A stretch of 64,000 nucleotides of DNA. It comes from Maribacter litopenaei (GTDB taxonomy: Bacteria > Bacteroidota > Bacteroidia > Flavobacteriales > Flavobacteriaceae). The DNA is taken from contig NZ_CP104205.1 of assembly GCF_025244665.1 (NCBI RefSeq), forward strand, positions 62,001-126,000, written 5' to 3'. Under the pieces are notes generated by a model. The model was not told the DNA's origin. It ran no database searches and saw only the letters and a list, made by a program, of their open reading frames with translations. The position numbers were made by a program, and so were the translations under genes. Below are positions 9,612-19,423 of this stretch, in pieces (the first letter of the stretch is position 1; each line of letters opens with the position of its first letter).

Positions 9612-11316
9612 CTATGAAAATGAGCCCGACTTAAATTCCTTGGCTGCGTGATTTGCCGCCCTTGCCGTAAAGGCCATATAAGTCAATGAGGGATTAACAC
9701 AGCTGGAGGAAGACATAAAGGCTCCATCGGTCACATAGACGTTGGGTACCAAGTGCACCTGGTTGTTCTTGTTTACGATAGATTCCTTTGGACTATGCCC
9801 CATTCTTGCACCTCCCATTTCATGTATTCCCAAACCTGGTCCTGTTTCTTCGTCATAGGCACTCACATCCTTAAAGCCAGCCGCCTCGAACATGGCTACG
9901 ATCTGTTTTTTAATATCCTCCCGCATATTATATTCGTTTTCCTTGAATTCTACATCAAAGGCCAATTGGGGCAATCCCCATTTATCCTTTTCAGTGGGAC
10001 TCAAAGTAACCCTATTGTCATCGTAAGGCAGAAATTCGCCAAATCCTGTGGCTCCAATTGTCCAATTCCCTGGTTTTACGAGGGCATTTTTCAGCTCTTT
10101 TCCATAACTCAATTCGCCTATTTCTTCGATCCAATCACCTCTACTTGCCGTACCTTGAAAACCAAAGCCTCTTAGGTAATTTTCGGTTTTGGTTTTTTCA
10201 TCCAAGTTTACAAACCTTGGAATGTAGAATCCGTTGGCCCTTCTACCTTTATAATATTTATCCGAGATAGCCGTCCACTTTTGCGGTGGCCCCTAATTTA
10301 TAATGATGGTGCATGATACCCCTACCCAGGGCATCCGAGTCGTTTCCAAGCCCGTTTGGAAAACGCTCGGATTTGGACTGAAGCAAAATACCTACGGATG
10401 CCATGGCTGAGGCGCATAAAAAGATAACCTTGGCATTGAATTCCAGTTTTTCATGGGTTTCAGCATCAATCACCTTAACACCCGTTGCCAATTTCGTTGC
10501 ATCGTCATAAATAACCTCATAAACAATAGAATTGGGCCGTAAGGTCATATTTTCAGTCCTTTCGGCAGCAGGCAATGTGGAAGAGTTGCTACTGAAGTAT
10601 CCACCGAAAGGGCAGCCCCGTGAGCAACGATTTCGGTTTTGACAAGTGTTTCGACCTTCAAATTTGGCATCCGGGTCAGTGATATGCGCCGCTCTTCCGA
10701 TGGTGACCAGTCGCCCGTCATCAAATTTTTCGGAAGTTGCCTTTTGAAAAGCCTCTTCTACACAATTCAATTTCATGGCTGGCTGATATTTACCATCGGG
10801 TAGTTGTTTCAATCCTAAGTTTTGTCCGCTCACCCCAATGTATTCCTCCACCTTGTCATACCAGGGAGCAATATCCTTATACCTTACTGGCCAATCCACC
10901 CCTATATTCTCTTTTTTGTTCGCCTCAAAATCAATATCGCTCCACCTATAACTTTGCCTTCCCCAGGTGAGGGATCTGCCACCTACTTGATATCCACGAA
11001 TCCAATCGAACCGTTTGGTTTCCACATAAGGGTGTTCCAAGTCGTTTACGAAAAAATGCTTGTTGTCATCTTTCGGGGCCCAATTGACCCTGCTTTGAAC
11101 ATGGTACTTTTTTTTGTCGTCTGAGGAAAGCTCTCCTTTGTATGGAAAGTCCCAAGGGTCATCGTTCATGGTGGGATAATCCTTTATATGTTCTACCATG
11201 CGCCCCCGTTCCAGGATCAAGGTCTTTAGTCCATTTTCCGTAAGTTCTTTGGCCGCCCAACCACCACTTATTCCTGTACCTACGACAATGGCATCGTACG
11301 TTTCGTCTTGATTCAT
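9612..11316 (-). CDS. Second GMC-family FAD-dependent dehydrogenase (frame-disrupted)
   Basis: This is a paralogue of the first GMC dehydrogenase, about 567 aa after joining frames. It keeps the GTGISGG Rossmann motif (residues 14-20), the same C-x5-C-x3-C triad (CQNRNRCSRGC), the GIHEMGGARMG histidine and the CVNPSLTY asparagine. The frame breaks at 10261-10267 (plus strand TCCGAGATA, expected TCCGGATA); after correction the sequence reads DGYPDKYYKGRR, matching its paralogue. No subunit-3 gene is adjacent, so it may share the one at 2569-3215. It is divergent from the cytoplasmic isomerase and DUF1080 genes. The duplication suggests two related glycoside substrates or anomers. Confidence 0.85.
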
Positions 11317-11475
11317 CCTTGTATTTTTATCTTTTTCTATTGGTATTTCCTATATTTATAGATTGACTATTGATAAATAGCAAATTGTGTAATTAATTCT
11401 TAAATATAAGATTAATTCACATATTTATATTGGCAAGATTAACAACGAATTAAACAACAGAATCAAAGATTAAAC

Positions 11476-12528
11476 ATGAAAACAATTAAAGGGCCAGGAG
11501 TATTTTTAGCACAGTTTGTAGATAGCGAGGCACCGTTCAACACCTTGGACGGGATATGCAAATGGGCGGCGGATTTAGGGTATAAAGGAATTCAAATACC
11601 AACATGGGAGAGCTTTCTCATAGATTTGGACAAAGCGGCAGAAAGCCGGACCTACTGTGACGACCTAAAAGGTAAAATAAATTCCTACGGACTGGAGATT
11701 ACCGAACTTTCTACCCATTTGCAAGGCCAATTGGTTGCTGTGCATCCTGCTTATGATTTGATGTTCGATTCCTTTGCTCCTAAAAATGTACATAATAATC
11801 CCAAGGCTAGAACGGAATGGGCCATAGAAACGGTAAAAAAAGCGGCCACTGCCAGTAGAAGGTTGGGCCTTACATCCCACGCAACGTTTTCAGGTTCCCT
11901 TTTATGGCATACCATGCACCCATGGCCGCAACGACCTGCTGGTTTGGTAGAAATGGGCTTCGAAGAGTTGGCGAAGAGATGGATGCCCATATTAAATCAT
12001 TTCGATAAGGAAGGGGTTGATGTATGTTACGAAATCCACCCTGGCGAAGATTTGCACGATGGGGATACTTTTGAACGATTTTTGGAGGCGACCAATAATC
12101 ACAAAAGAGTGAATATCCTTTACGACCCAAGTCATTTTGTATTACAACAGCTAGATTATATAGAATACATAGATTTCTATCACGAGTTTATAAAATCCTT
12201 TCATGTAAAGGACTCGGAGTTTAATCCTACCGGAAAGAAAGGTGCCTTTGGTGGGTATAACGATTGGGGCAACCGTGCGGGAAGATATCGTTCCTTGGGC
12301 GATGGGCAGATAGATTTTAAAACTATTTTTTCCAAATTGACCCAATATGGGTGTGATGTTTGGGCCGTGATGGAATGGGAATGCTGTATTAAAAGTCCTG
12401 AGCAGGGAGCGAGGGAAGGTGCTATCTTCATCAAAGACCACATTATTGAGGCTACCGAAAAAACATTTGATGATTTTGCAGGTGCAGAAATTGATGAGCA
12501 AATGCTAAAAAATATATTGGGACTTTAA
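11476..12528 (+). CDS. Cytoplasmic sugar phosphate isomerase/epimerase (350 aa)
   Basis: This is an intact TIM-barrel isomerase/epimerase without a signal peptide, so it is cytoplasmic, unlike the two exported ones in the locus. Metal-site candidates are CYEIHPGED (Glu, His), NILYDPSHF (Asp, His), SFHVKDSE (His) and AVMEWEC (Glu). It is longer than hydroxypyruvate isomerase and similar in architecture to enzymes encoded in Bacteroides 3-keto-glycoside loci. It starts the + operon with two DUF1080 genes 20 and 16 bases apart. A role in elimination, hydration or isomerisation of 3-keto sugars is an inference from context. Confidence 0.85.
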   Translation: MKTIKGPGVFLAQFVDSEAPFNTLDGICKWAADLGYKGIQIPTWESFLIDLDKAAESRTYCDDLKGKINSYGLEITELSTHLQGQLVAVHPAYDLMFDSFAPKNVHNNPKARTEWAIETVKKAATASRRLGLTSHATFSGSLLWHTMHPWPQRPAGLVEMGFEELAKRWMPILNHFDKEGVDVCYEIHPGEDLHDGDTFERFLEATNNHKRVNILYDPSHFVLQQLDYIEYIDFYHEFIKSFHVKDSEFNPTGKKGAFGGYNDWGNRAGRYRSLGDGQIDFKTIFSKLTQYGCDVWAVMEWECCIKSPEQGAREGAIFIKDHIIEATEKTFDDFAGAEIDEQMLKNILGL

Positions 12529-12547
12529 TCATTAAAACTATAAACAC

Positions 12548-13297
12548 ATGAAAAATATACTAAGTACAGCTTTTCTCGCCCTTTTGATTATGGGCTGTAA
12601 GGAGGCAAAAAAGGAAACCACGGAGGCCGTTGAGGAAATGGAAGAAGCGGTGGAAATGACATCAGACAATGAATGGACTATGATTTTTGATGGGGAATCC
12701 TTCAACGGTTGGCATGAATATTTGAAGGAAGGTGTTTCCGAAAATTGGAAAATTGAGGATGGCGCCATGGTGTTGTATCCGCCGGAGACACGCGAGAACG
12801 GAAGTCAATTTAACCTAGTTTCTGATACTGACTATACCGATTTTGTTTTATCTATGGATTGGAAGATATCCGAGGGTGGTAATAGTGGTGTCATGTGGGG
12901 TGTAATGGAAATGGAAGATTTGGGACAACCTTATCTAACAGGCCCTGAAGTTCAGGTCTTGGACAATGAGGGCCATCCGGATGGTAAAAATGGGACTAGC
13001 CACCAATCGGGGGCGTTGTATGATATGGTGTCGCCTTCAGATGATGTTACCAAACCTATTGGGGAATGGAATAACATGGTAATTACCATCAACCATAAGA
13101 CGAACGAGGGAAACGTTGTTCTCAATGGAGTAGAGGTTGTTAGTTTTCCAGTGCAAGGTCAGGAATGGCAGGACATGGTTTCAAAATCGAAATTTGCGGA
13201 TTGGGAGCATTTTGGCAAACACCCTACCGGTAAAATTGCCCTACAAGATCATGGAAACCAGGTTGCTTTCAAAAACATCAAAATAAAGGAGCTTTAA
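12548..13297 (+). CDS. DUF1080 lipoprotein, 3-keto-disaccharide hydrolase-like (249 aa)
   Basis: An intact lipoprotein: the signal ends LLIMGC, with the acylated Cys near residue 17. An acidic linker (about residues 20-40) is followed by a DUF1080 concanavalin-like domain (PF06439). Signature segments include MIFDGESFNGWHEY, a GNSGVMW motif, the GPEVQVLDN strand and the terminal IALQDHGNQVAFKNIKIKEL-type ending. The domain is now associated with hydrolysis or elimination of 3-keto-glycosides. The protein probably acts at the cell surface or in the periplasm on the product of the GMC dehydrogenases. Confidence 0.87.
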   Translation: MKNILSTAFLALLIMGCKEAKKETTEAVEEMEEAVEMTSDNEWTMIFDGESFNGWHEYLKEGVSENWKIEDGAMVLYPPETRENGSQFNLVSDTDYTDFVLSMDWKISEGGNSGVMWGVMEMEDLGQPYLTGPEVQVLDNEGHPDGKNGTSHQSGALYDMVSPSDDVTKPIGEWNNMVITINHKTNEGNVVLNGVEVVSFPVQGQEWQDMVSKSKFADWEHFGKHPTGKIALQDHGNQVAFKNIKIKEL

Positions 13298-13312
13298 TCA
13301 ACCGGATAAATT

Positions 13313-14133
13313 ATGAAGAGATTATGTATTAGCGGACTGCTATTTTCAGTTTTATTTACCTCATGTCAGGAAAAGGCCAAAGAGGAAACAAAGAATCCTG
13401 AAACACAGTCCAAGGATGAGGTGATTGTATATGAGGAATATAGTGGAACCGAACCGACCACTCCGGAAGAAACCGAGTTTTATGAGCCAAAGGTTCCAGT
13501 AGTAAACCCAACTTCTCAAAGCGGCGCTCCAAGTGATGCCATAATCTTGTTCGATGGCAGCAGCTTGGACAACTGGATCTCCGCCAAGGATAGTACTGCG
13601 GCCAAATGGCATTTGAATGATGATGGCAGTATGACCGTAAACGACAAAACGGGCGACATCCAAACAAAACAAAATTTTGGGGACATTCAATTGCACATTG
13701 AATGGAAATCGCCTCTTCCAGTGCAAAGGGAAGGTCAGAATAGGGGCAATAGCGGTATTTTCCTTAATGGACTGTATGAAGTTCAGGTATTGGACCAAAA
13801 CAACAACCCAACCTATGTCAATGGTCAGGTGGCTTCTATTTATAAGCAACATGTGCCTTTGGCCATGGCCTCAGTACCAACTGGAGAATGGAATACCTAC
13901 GATATTATTTATCATGCCCCTGAGTTCAATGAAGAGGGTGGTAAAATTAAATCAGGTACCATAACGGTTATCCATAATGGTGTTCGGTACAGGACCATAT
14001 TGAAATTAAAGGCACCACACCTTATATAGGGTGGCCCAAAAATCCCGCACATGGCAAAGGTCCTTTAATTTTACAGGATCATGGAGACGATAGTCGTGTA
14101 AGTTATCGCAATATTTGGGTCAGGGAGCTATAG
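13313..14133 (+). CDS. Second DUF1080 lipoprotein (frame-disrupted)
   Basis: This is a paralogue of the preceding gene, about 273 aa after joining. The signal ends FTSC (Cys near residue 19), followed by an acidic/Pro-Glu-Thr linker to about residue 65. The DUF1080 domain contains [11 protein letters not shown], a GNSGIFLNG motif and YEVQVLDQ. The frame breaks at 13984-13987 (GTTCGGTAC). Restoring a base (GTTCTGGTAC) gives [12 protein letters not shown], then the family ending [16 protein letters not shown]. It ends 53 bases before yicC, marking the end of the sugar locus. Confidence 0.85.
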
Positions 14134-14186
14134 AAACTATATACCCGTTCAAATAAGTTACCTTTACCGCAAATTAAATTTGATCT

Positions 14187-15045
14187 ATGATTCAATCCAT
14201 GACTGGATTTGGAAAGCATGTGGTACAGCTTCCAACAAAGAAAATCACCGTAGAAATAAAATCATTGAACAGCAAGAGCATTGATTTGAATGCTCGGATG
14301 CCTTCCGCTTATCGAGAAAAGGAGTTGGAACTTAGAAAAATGATTGCTAACTCCTTGCAACGTGGAAAAGTTGATTTTAATTTATATGTGGAAATCACGG
14401 GGGATGATGCTTCCGGACAAGTAAACGAAAGTGTGGTAAAGCAATACATGAAGCAATTAAGGGCCATAGCAGACGGAAAGGATATCGAACTGTTGGAAAT
14501 GGCCTTGAGATTGCCGGATGCCATGCGAACCGATAGGGATGATATAGCTGATGAAGAGTATACAGCTATCTTGAATGCTTTGAATGGGGCACTTGCCGAA
14601 ATAAATTCATTTATATCCGAAGAGGGTAGCGTATTGGAAAAGGACTTTTTAGAAAGAATAAGCGCATTGAAGGTTTTGTTGGACAAAGTTGTTTCGATGG
14701 ATCCGTGAAAGGCAGTCGAACGTTAGGGAGCGACTGGAAAAGGCCGTACAGGATATCAAAGCCGAAGTAGATGAGAATCGTTTTGAGCAGGAGCTTATTT
14801 ATTATTTGGAAAAATACGATATTACAGAGGAAAAGGTTCGTTTGGCCAATCACTTGGAATATTTTGAAAAGACCTTGAAGTCCAATGATAGCAATGGTAA
14901 AAAACTGGGCTTTATCTCACAGGAAATGGGACGTGAAATCAATACCATTGGATCCAAGGCCAATTACGCCCCAATGCAGCAATTGGTGGTGCAAATGAAG
15001 GATGAATTGGAGAAGATAAAGGAACAAATGCTAAACGTGTTATAA
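14187..15045 (+). CDS. yicC: YicC family protein (frame-disrupted)
   Basis: The N-terminal MIQSMTGFGK and LNSKSIDLNAR motifs are diagnostic of YicC-like proteins, now regarded as endoribonucleases acting with RNA-decay factors. The C-terminal domain has the expected GFISQEMGREINTIGSKAN signature. Joined length is about 285 aa, normal for the family. The frame breaks at 14703-14708 (GATCCGTGAAAG, expected GATCCGGAAAG), an extra base inside CCGGA. The yicC-gmk-nadD order is a conserved Bacteroidota arrangement. Its stop overlaps the gmk start by one base. Confidence 0.9.
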
Positions 15046-15627
15046 TGGAAGGTGGAAAACTCATCATATTCTCTGCCCCGTCCGGAAGTGGAAAAACGAC
15101 CATTGTCCGTCATTTATTGGGGTGTCCGAACTCAATTTGGCATTTTCTGTGTCTGCTACCTCCGGACCTAGAAGAGGAAAGGAGAAAAACAAGGAGCACT
15201 ATTATTTTATGACAGTTTCCGAGTTCAAGAACCATATCAAAAATGACGATTTTTTGGAATGGGAGGAAGTGTATAGGGACAACTTTTATGGAACCTTAAA
15301 GAGCGAGGTGGAGCGTTTATGGGCCCAAGGCAAGAATGTAATTTTTGATATCGATGTTGTTGGGGGGCTTCGCATAAAAAAGAAATTTCAGAGCGTACCT
15401 TGGCCGTTTTCGTAAAGCCGCCAAGTGTGGATGAGCTTAAAATTCGATTGAAAAAGCGCAGTACGGAAAGTGACGATAAAATCAATATGCGAATAGCTAA
15501 GGCTTCCGTGGAATTAGCGACCGCACCGCAGTTTGACAAAATCATCAAAAACTACGATTTAAAAGTGGCATTAAAAGAGGCAGAAGAACTGGTTGCAGAT
15601 TTTGTAGGTGCCAAAAAAAAGGAATAG
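15045..15627 (+). CDS. gmk: Guanylate kinase (two frame disruptions)
   Basis: This enzyme phosphorylates GMP to GDP and is essential in most bacteria. The P-loop SAPSGSGKTT lies at about residues 10-19. GMP-site motifs SVSATSGPRRGE-like and HYYFMTVSEF follow, and the C-terminal half includes NVIFDIDVVGG. The frame breaks at about 15126-15128 (TGTCCGAAC, best repaired as TGTCCAGAAC giving CPELN) and at about 15386-15390 (TTTCAGAGCG, best repaired as TTTCCAGAGCG giving FPERT). Both repairs involve CCAGA. An essential gene with two breaks argues strongly for sequence error rather than decay. It overlaps yicC by one base. Confidence 0.9.
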
Positions 15628-15681
15628 TACTTTCAGATGTCCTTCTATTTTAAAATCGTATCAGCAAAGCTCATATAGGTC

Positions 15682-16266
15682 ATGAAAAAGGTAGGTCTCT
15701 ATTTTGGTACTTTCAACCCGATTCATATTGGCCATATGGTCATTGCGAACCACATGGTGGAGTTTTCCGATCTTGATGAGGTTTGGTTCGTAGTAACCCC
15801 CCAAAGCCCGTTTAAAGTCAAGAAATCCCTTTTGGACAATCACCATAGATATCAGATGGTACTGGAAGCTACGGAGGAGTATCCAAGATTAAAACCATCC
15901 AAAATTGAATTTGACCTTCCACAGCCCAATTACACCATTAATACACTGGTCCATTTGACTGAAAAGTATCCAAATGGGCATCGATTCTGTTTGATTATGG
16001 GGGAGGATAACCTAAAAGGTTTTCATAAGTGGAAGAACTATGAGGAGATATTGGAAGGATATGACTTGTATGTATATCCCAGGGTCTCTGAGGGTACAAT
16101 TGAAAGTCAATTCAAGGAGCATCCTAGAATCCATAGGGTAGCGGCACCTATTATGGAAATTTCTTCCACCTTCATCCGAAGGGAACATAAAAAAGGTAAA
16201 AATATTAGGCCAATGCTACCACAAGCCGTATGGAAATACATGGATGAAATGAATTTTTACCGATAA
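15682..16266 (+). CDS. nadD: Nicotinate-nucleotide adenylyltransferase
   Basis: This intact 194-aa enzyme makes nicotinate adenine dinucleotide from NaMN and ATP in NAD synthesis. The nucleotidyltransferase motif GTFNPIHIGH is at residues 9-18, with the two histidines of the HxGH signature. The C-terminal ISSTFIR motif (about residues 156-162) binds the ATP phosphates. It lies 54 bases after gmk in the same direction and is likely co-transcribed. Length and motifs are normal, so the assignment is firm. Confidence 0.95.
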   Translation: MKKVGLYFGTFNPIHIGHMVIANHMVEFSDLDEVWFVVTPQSPFKVKKSLLDNHHRYQMVLEATEEYPRLKPSKIEFDLPQPNYTINTLVHLTEKYPNGHRFCLIMGEDNLKGFHKWKNYEEILEGYDLYVYPRVSEGTIESQFKEHPRIHRVAAPIMEISSTFIRREHKKGKNIRPMLPQAVWKYMDEMNFYR

Positions 16267-16269
16267 AGA

Positions 16270-16994
16270 TTAATTCAATGTGTTGGCCTTTACAAGATCG
16301 TCCGTGCCTAAATACTTGTCATCCTTATTGTAATACCAGGCCCTAATTTTGGGCATTTTTATATCATTTACCGTGATTTCTTCGGAAAGCAGTATGTATT
16401 CGCCATCGTTTTTAGATTCGTCATGGTAAAATTGATATACTTCCATGTTGTAATTTGATGGGTCAAAATAAAAGTACCAAGTGTCGCTTCCTACCTTTTC
16501 ATCGTACGTGACCTTTAGTACCAAATACTCCTTCCCCTTGAAGGATTTTTTACGAACCTTGGGGTCTATTTGGGTACCAGGATCTTTTAGTTTCATTGGA
16601 AGGCCATAGAGATACGTATAATAATCTTTCATCCTATTGGCTCGGTTACAGGTAATCTGTAGACTGTCCCTATAATGGTCAGCAATATCAGGACTATTAT
16701 TAAGTAATAGCTTACAATTACCTTTGTCTATAATATAATCTACGGTATGATTTCCCTTTCTAACCGAAGACTTAAAATAACTTGCAGAAAGATTTAAATC
16801 TAAGTGTGTTCTTCTAGGTACATTATCCGGAGTAGTCATTATTATTGCCATTTTGCCTTTAAAAGATTTCCAATGACCATTTGGGTCATGATAGGCAATG
16901 GCTTTCTCCGAAGTTGGGAACCGGTTAATTGTCCCTGAGCTTGTATTCCAAGAACTAGCATAAGCATAATTACAAGAATCCTAAGTTTAAACAT
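16270..16994 (-). CDS. DUF6503-like exported protein (frame-disrupted)
   Basis: Joined frames give about 241 aa with a signal peptide (MFKLRILVIMLMLVLGIQAQG). The mature start LLEKAIAYHDPNGHW carries the YHDP-x3-W signature I associate with DUF6503-type proteins of Flavobacteriia. The rest is a beta-rich domain resembling lipoprotein carriers (YLYGLPMKL, WYFYFDPSNY). The frame breaks at about 16908-16911 (minus strand CTTCGGAG, expected CTTCTGGAG). A TATATTTG promoter box lies at 17030-17037 on this strand, about 36 bases upstream. It converges on nadD with a 3-base gap. Function unknown, possibly outer-membrane lipid or protein handling. Confidence 0.7.
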
Positions 16995-17029
16995 AATAGT
17001 TATGTAAATTCTTACTATGCAAGTTATCC

Positions 17030-17037
17030 CAAATATA
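17030..17037 (-). promoter_or_regulatory. Bacteroidota -7 box (TATATTTG)
   Basis: The minus strand reads TATATTTG, a perfect match to the TAnnTTTG element of the Bacteroidota primary sigma factor, 36 bases before the DUF6503-like start at 16994. No TTG element is evident at the -33 position. Confidence 0.45.
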
Positions 17038-17050
17038 TTAGTATTTGTTT

Positions 17051-19352
17051 TTAATTGATGGTTTCTACCATTTTTGCAGGGGCCACTGTGCTGTCATGTT
17101 CATTGTAATATTGCTCCAACAATTCCATTGTGGCAGTCATTAAATCTTTTGTTTCCAACAATAATGAGAAATATAAAGTTGTATTTTTTGGGCTAGACTC
17201 CTCTGTTCGCGTACGTTCTACTTGTCGCTGTATTTTTTCGGATACCAGATCAAACAACTCCTGTTTCTTAAGCAATACGTCCCCAATCTCTTCAAAAGAT
17301 TTATTATCAAATGATTTTTGGGTAAGACTCAGTACTTCGTCCAATTTAGAGTCGATTTGTTTAAGTTCCTTTATCTGATTGTATTTTAATTTCTTGTGGT
17401 TATTGTTCACATGTTTGTGGCTTACCTTACCTATATACTCCAATGATTGGGCAATATCCGTAAGATGGCCAAGAACGGTTATATAAAAGTTACTTGCGCC
17501 TACACTGTTTTCATCCAAGTTTTTAATGAAAAAGAAAATGTTGTCCCTTAGGGAATCTATTTCATTGCTTAGTTTTGCACCTTGTTTTTTGTTTTTCTTC
17601 AATAAATCCAAGTCTTGAACCGCCAAACCGTTAATGGTGTTAGTATAGATTTTATTAGTTCTTTTAAGAACATTGGAGATATTGTGGGCGCTTTCTTCAA
17701 TGACTCCTTGTATTGAGCTACTTTCTGCTTTGTTCAAGGAATATTCCGCCTTTATTTCCTTAGATTTTTTCTTGTGCGAAATGTAATTTCTTGCCAACAG
17801 TAGGATTGCCGCGAATAATAGAATTGCAATTGCAGCACCTTTTCCAAAACTAATAAGGGCCAAGATGGTTCCTGAGGCAATAAATGCGATTAGTGCGGTT
17901 CCAAACCATCCTCCAATTACATTTAAAACCCCGGCAACCCTATAAACGGCACTTTCTGCCCCCCAAGCCCTATCCGCGAGCGAGGTACCCATGGCTACCA
18001 TGAAGGTTACATAAGTAGTGGATAATGGTAGTTTATAGGATGTAGCAATGGAAATCAAAATACCCGCCACCATTAGGTTCACTGCTGCTCGTACCATATC
18101 AAAAGCTGGCAACTCATGAAATTTATTTTTTGAAAGAGGAATTACTGGCTTCTTAAATCGTTCCTCTATCTTTGCTTGCCAACTTTTAGGTAGAAGATTT
18201 GTGGTTACTTCCGAAAGGCCCATAGAAAATCGAACAATACTTCTTGATAAAAAGTTAGGTTGAAATCTTTCTTTTGCCTCACCTTCCCTGGATAGATTTA
18301 TTTCCGTATCTGCTACATACCTGGCTTTTTTGGATAACCATAGGGTCACCACCATAATGATGCCTGATAAGAATAAAAGAAGGGTGGGGGTAGCTACTGT
18401 ATTACTTAAAATTTCCATACTGAATTCGGTTGCAGGAATTCCTGAGGATTCCCATTCAATATACGATTGCCAAGCAGCTATAGGTACTCCTATAAAGTTC
18501 ACAAGGTCGTTACCGGCGAAGGCTAAAGCCAAGGCGAATGTTCCAACTCCAATAATCAATTTGTAGATGTTGGTTTTGGCAAATGTCATTAAAAAGTAGG
18601 ATATGATTGACCATATCACAAAGTTTGCAGATATGACTGAAATCCATTTTTGTTCTAAAAAGTCCTTTATGGTAACACCACCAATCAAATCAAAACTCTG
18701 ATCCGCATAAGGTGTTCCTTTGATGCCCTTGAGTAAAATGAAATAAGTAATGGAAGATAGTGCAATACCTCCAAAAATAGCGCCTACCCAAGCTGACTTT
18801 TTTTGATAATCATACGACAGCAGAAGTCTCGGATATAAACTGAACTAGGGCACCAATGGTAAAAGCCACCACCACGGATAATAATATTCCCGATATTATT
18901 TGAAAAGCCTTTTCGTTATTGATATATTTTACTACTTCTGCTATGCTTCCACTGCTCGCTGCTATTTTTATAAGACCCATGGCAACAGCAGCTCCCAATA
19001 AGTTAAAAACGATGGAGACCGTTGTAGAGGTAGGCATTCCCAAAGTATTGAAAAAATCTAATAGTAGAATATCAGTAATCATCACAGCCATAAAAATGAA
19101 CATGATTTCGTCAAAATAAAATTCTCCAGGATTGAATATACCTTTTCCGGCCACTTCCATTAAACCACTCGAGAATACGGTACCACAAATTATCCCCAAA
19201 CTAGCTACGATCATAATGGTCTTGAATGAAATGGCTTTAGAGCCAATGGCGGAGTTCAAAAAATTAACCGCATCGTTGCTAACCCCTACCACCAAATCTG
19301 CAACAGCCAACGCTGCTAAAGCAATGACAATCAATAAGTAAATGTTATCCAT
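17051..19352 (-). CDS. Pit-type inorganic phosphate transporter with cytoplasmic PhoU-like domain (frame-disrupted)
   Basis: Joined frames give about 767 aa. The N-terminal half (GVSNDAVNFLNSAIGS) and a later half (PLSTTYVTFMVAMGTSLADR) are the two repeated PHO4 permease signatures. A long soluble C-terminal segment (about the last 200 residues) is helical and PhoU-like. This large Pit variant is typical of Bacteroidota. The frame breaks at about 18804-18810, just after SETSAV, and resumes YDYQKKSAWVGAIF; one extra base is the simplest reading. The adjacent OprP-like porin in the same direction suggests a joint phosphate uptake route across both membranes. Confidence 0.9.
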
Positions 19353-19423
19353 AATTCAAAAAATAATTTTACAAATATCTATAAGAGTACTACTGGCAAT
19401 GTTACCAAAATGTTATTTTTAAA

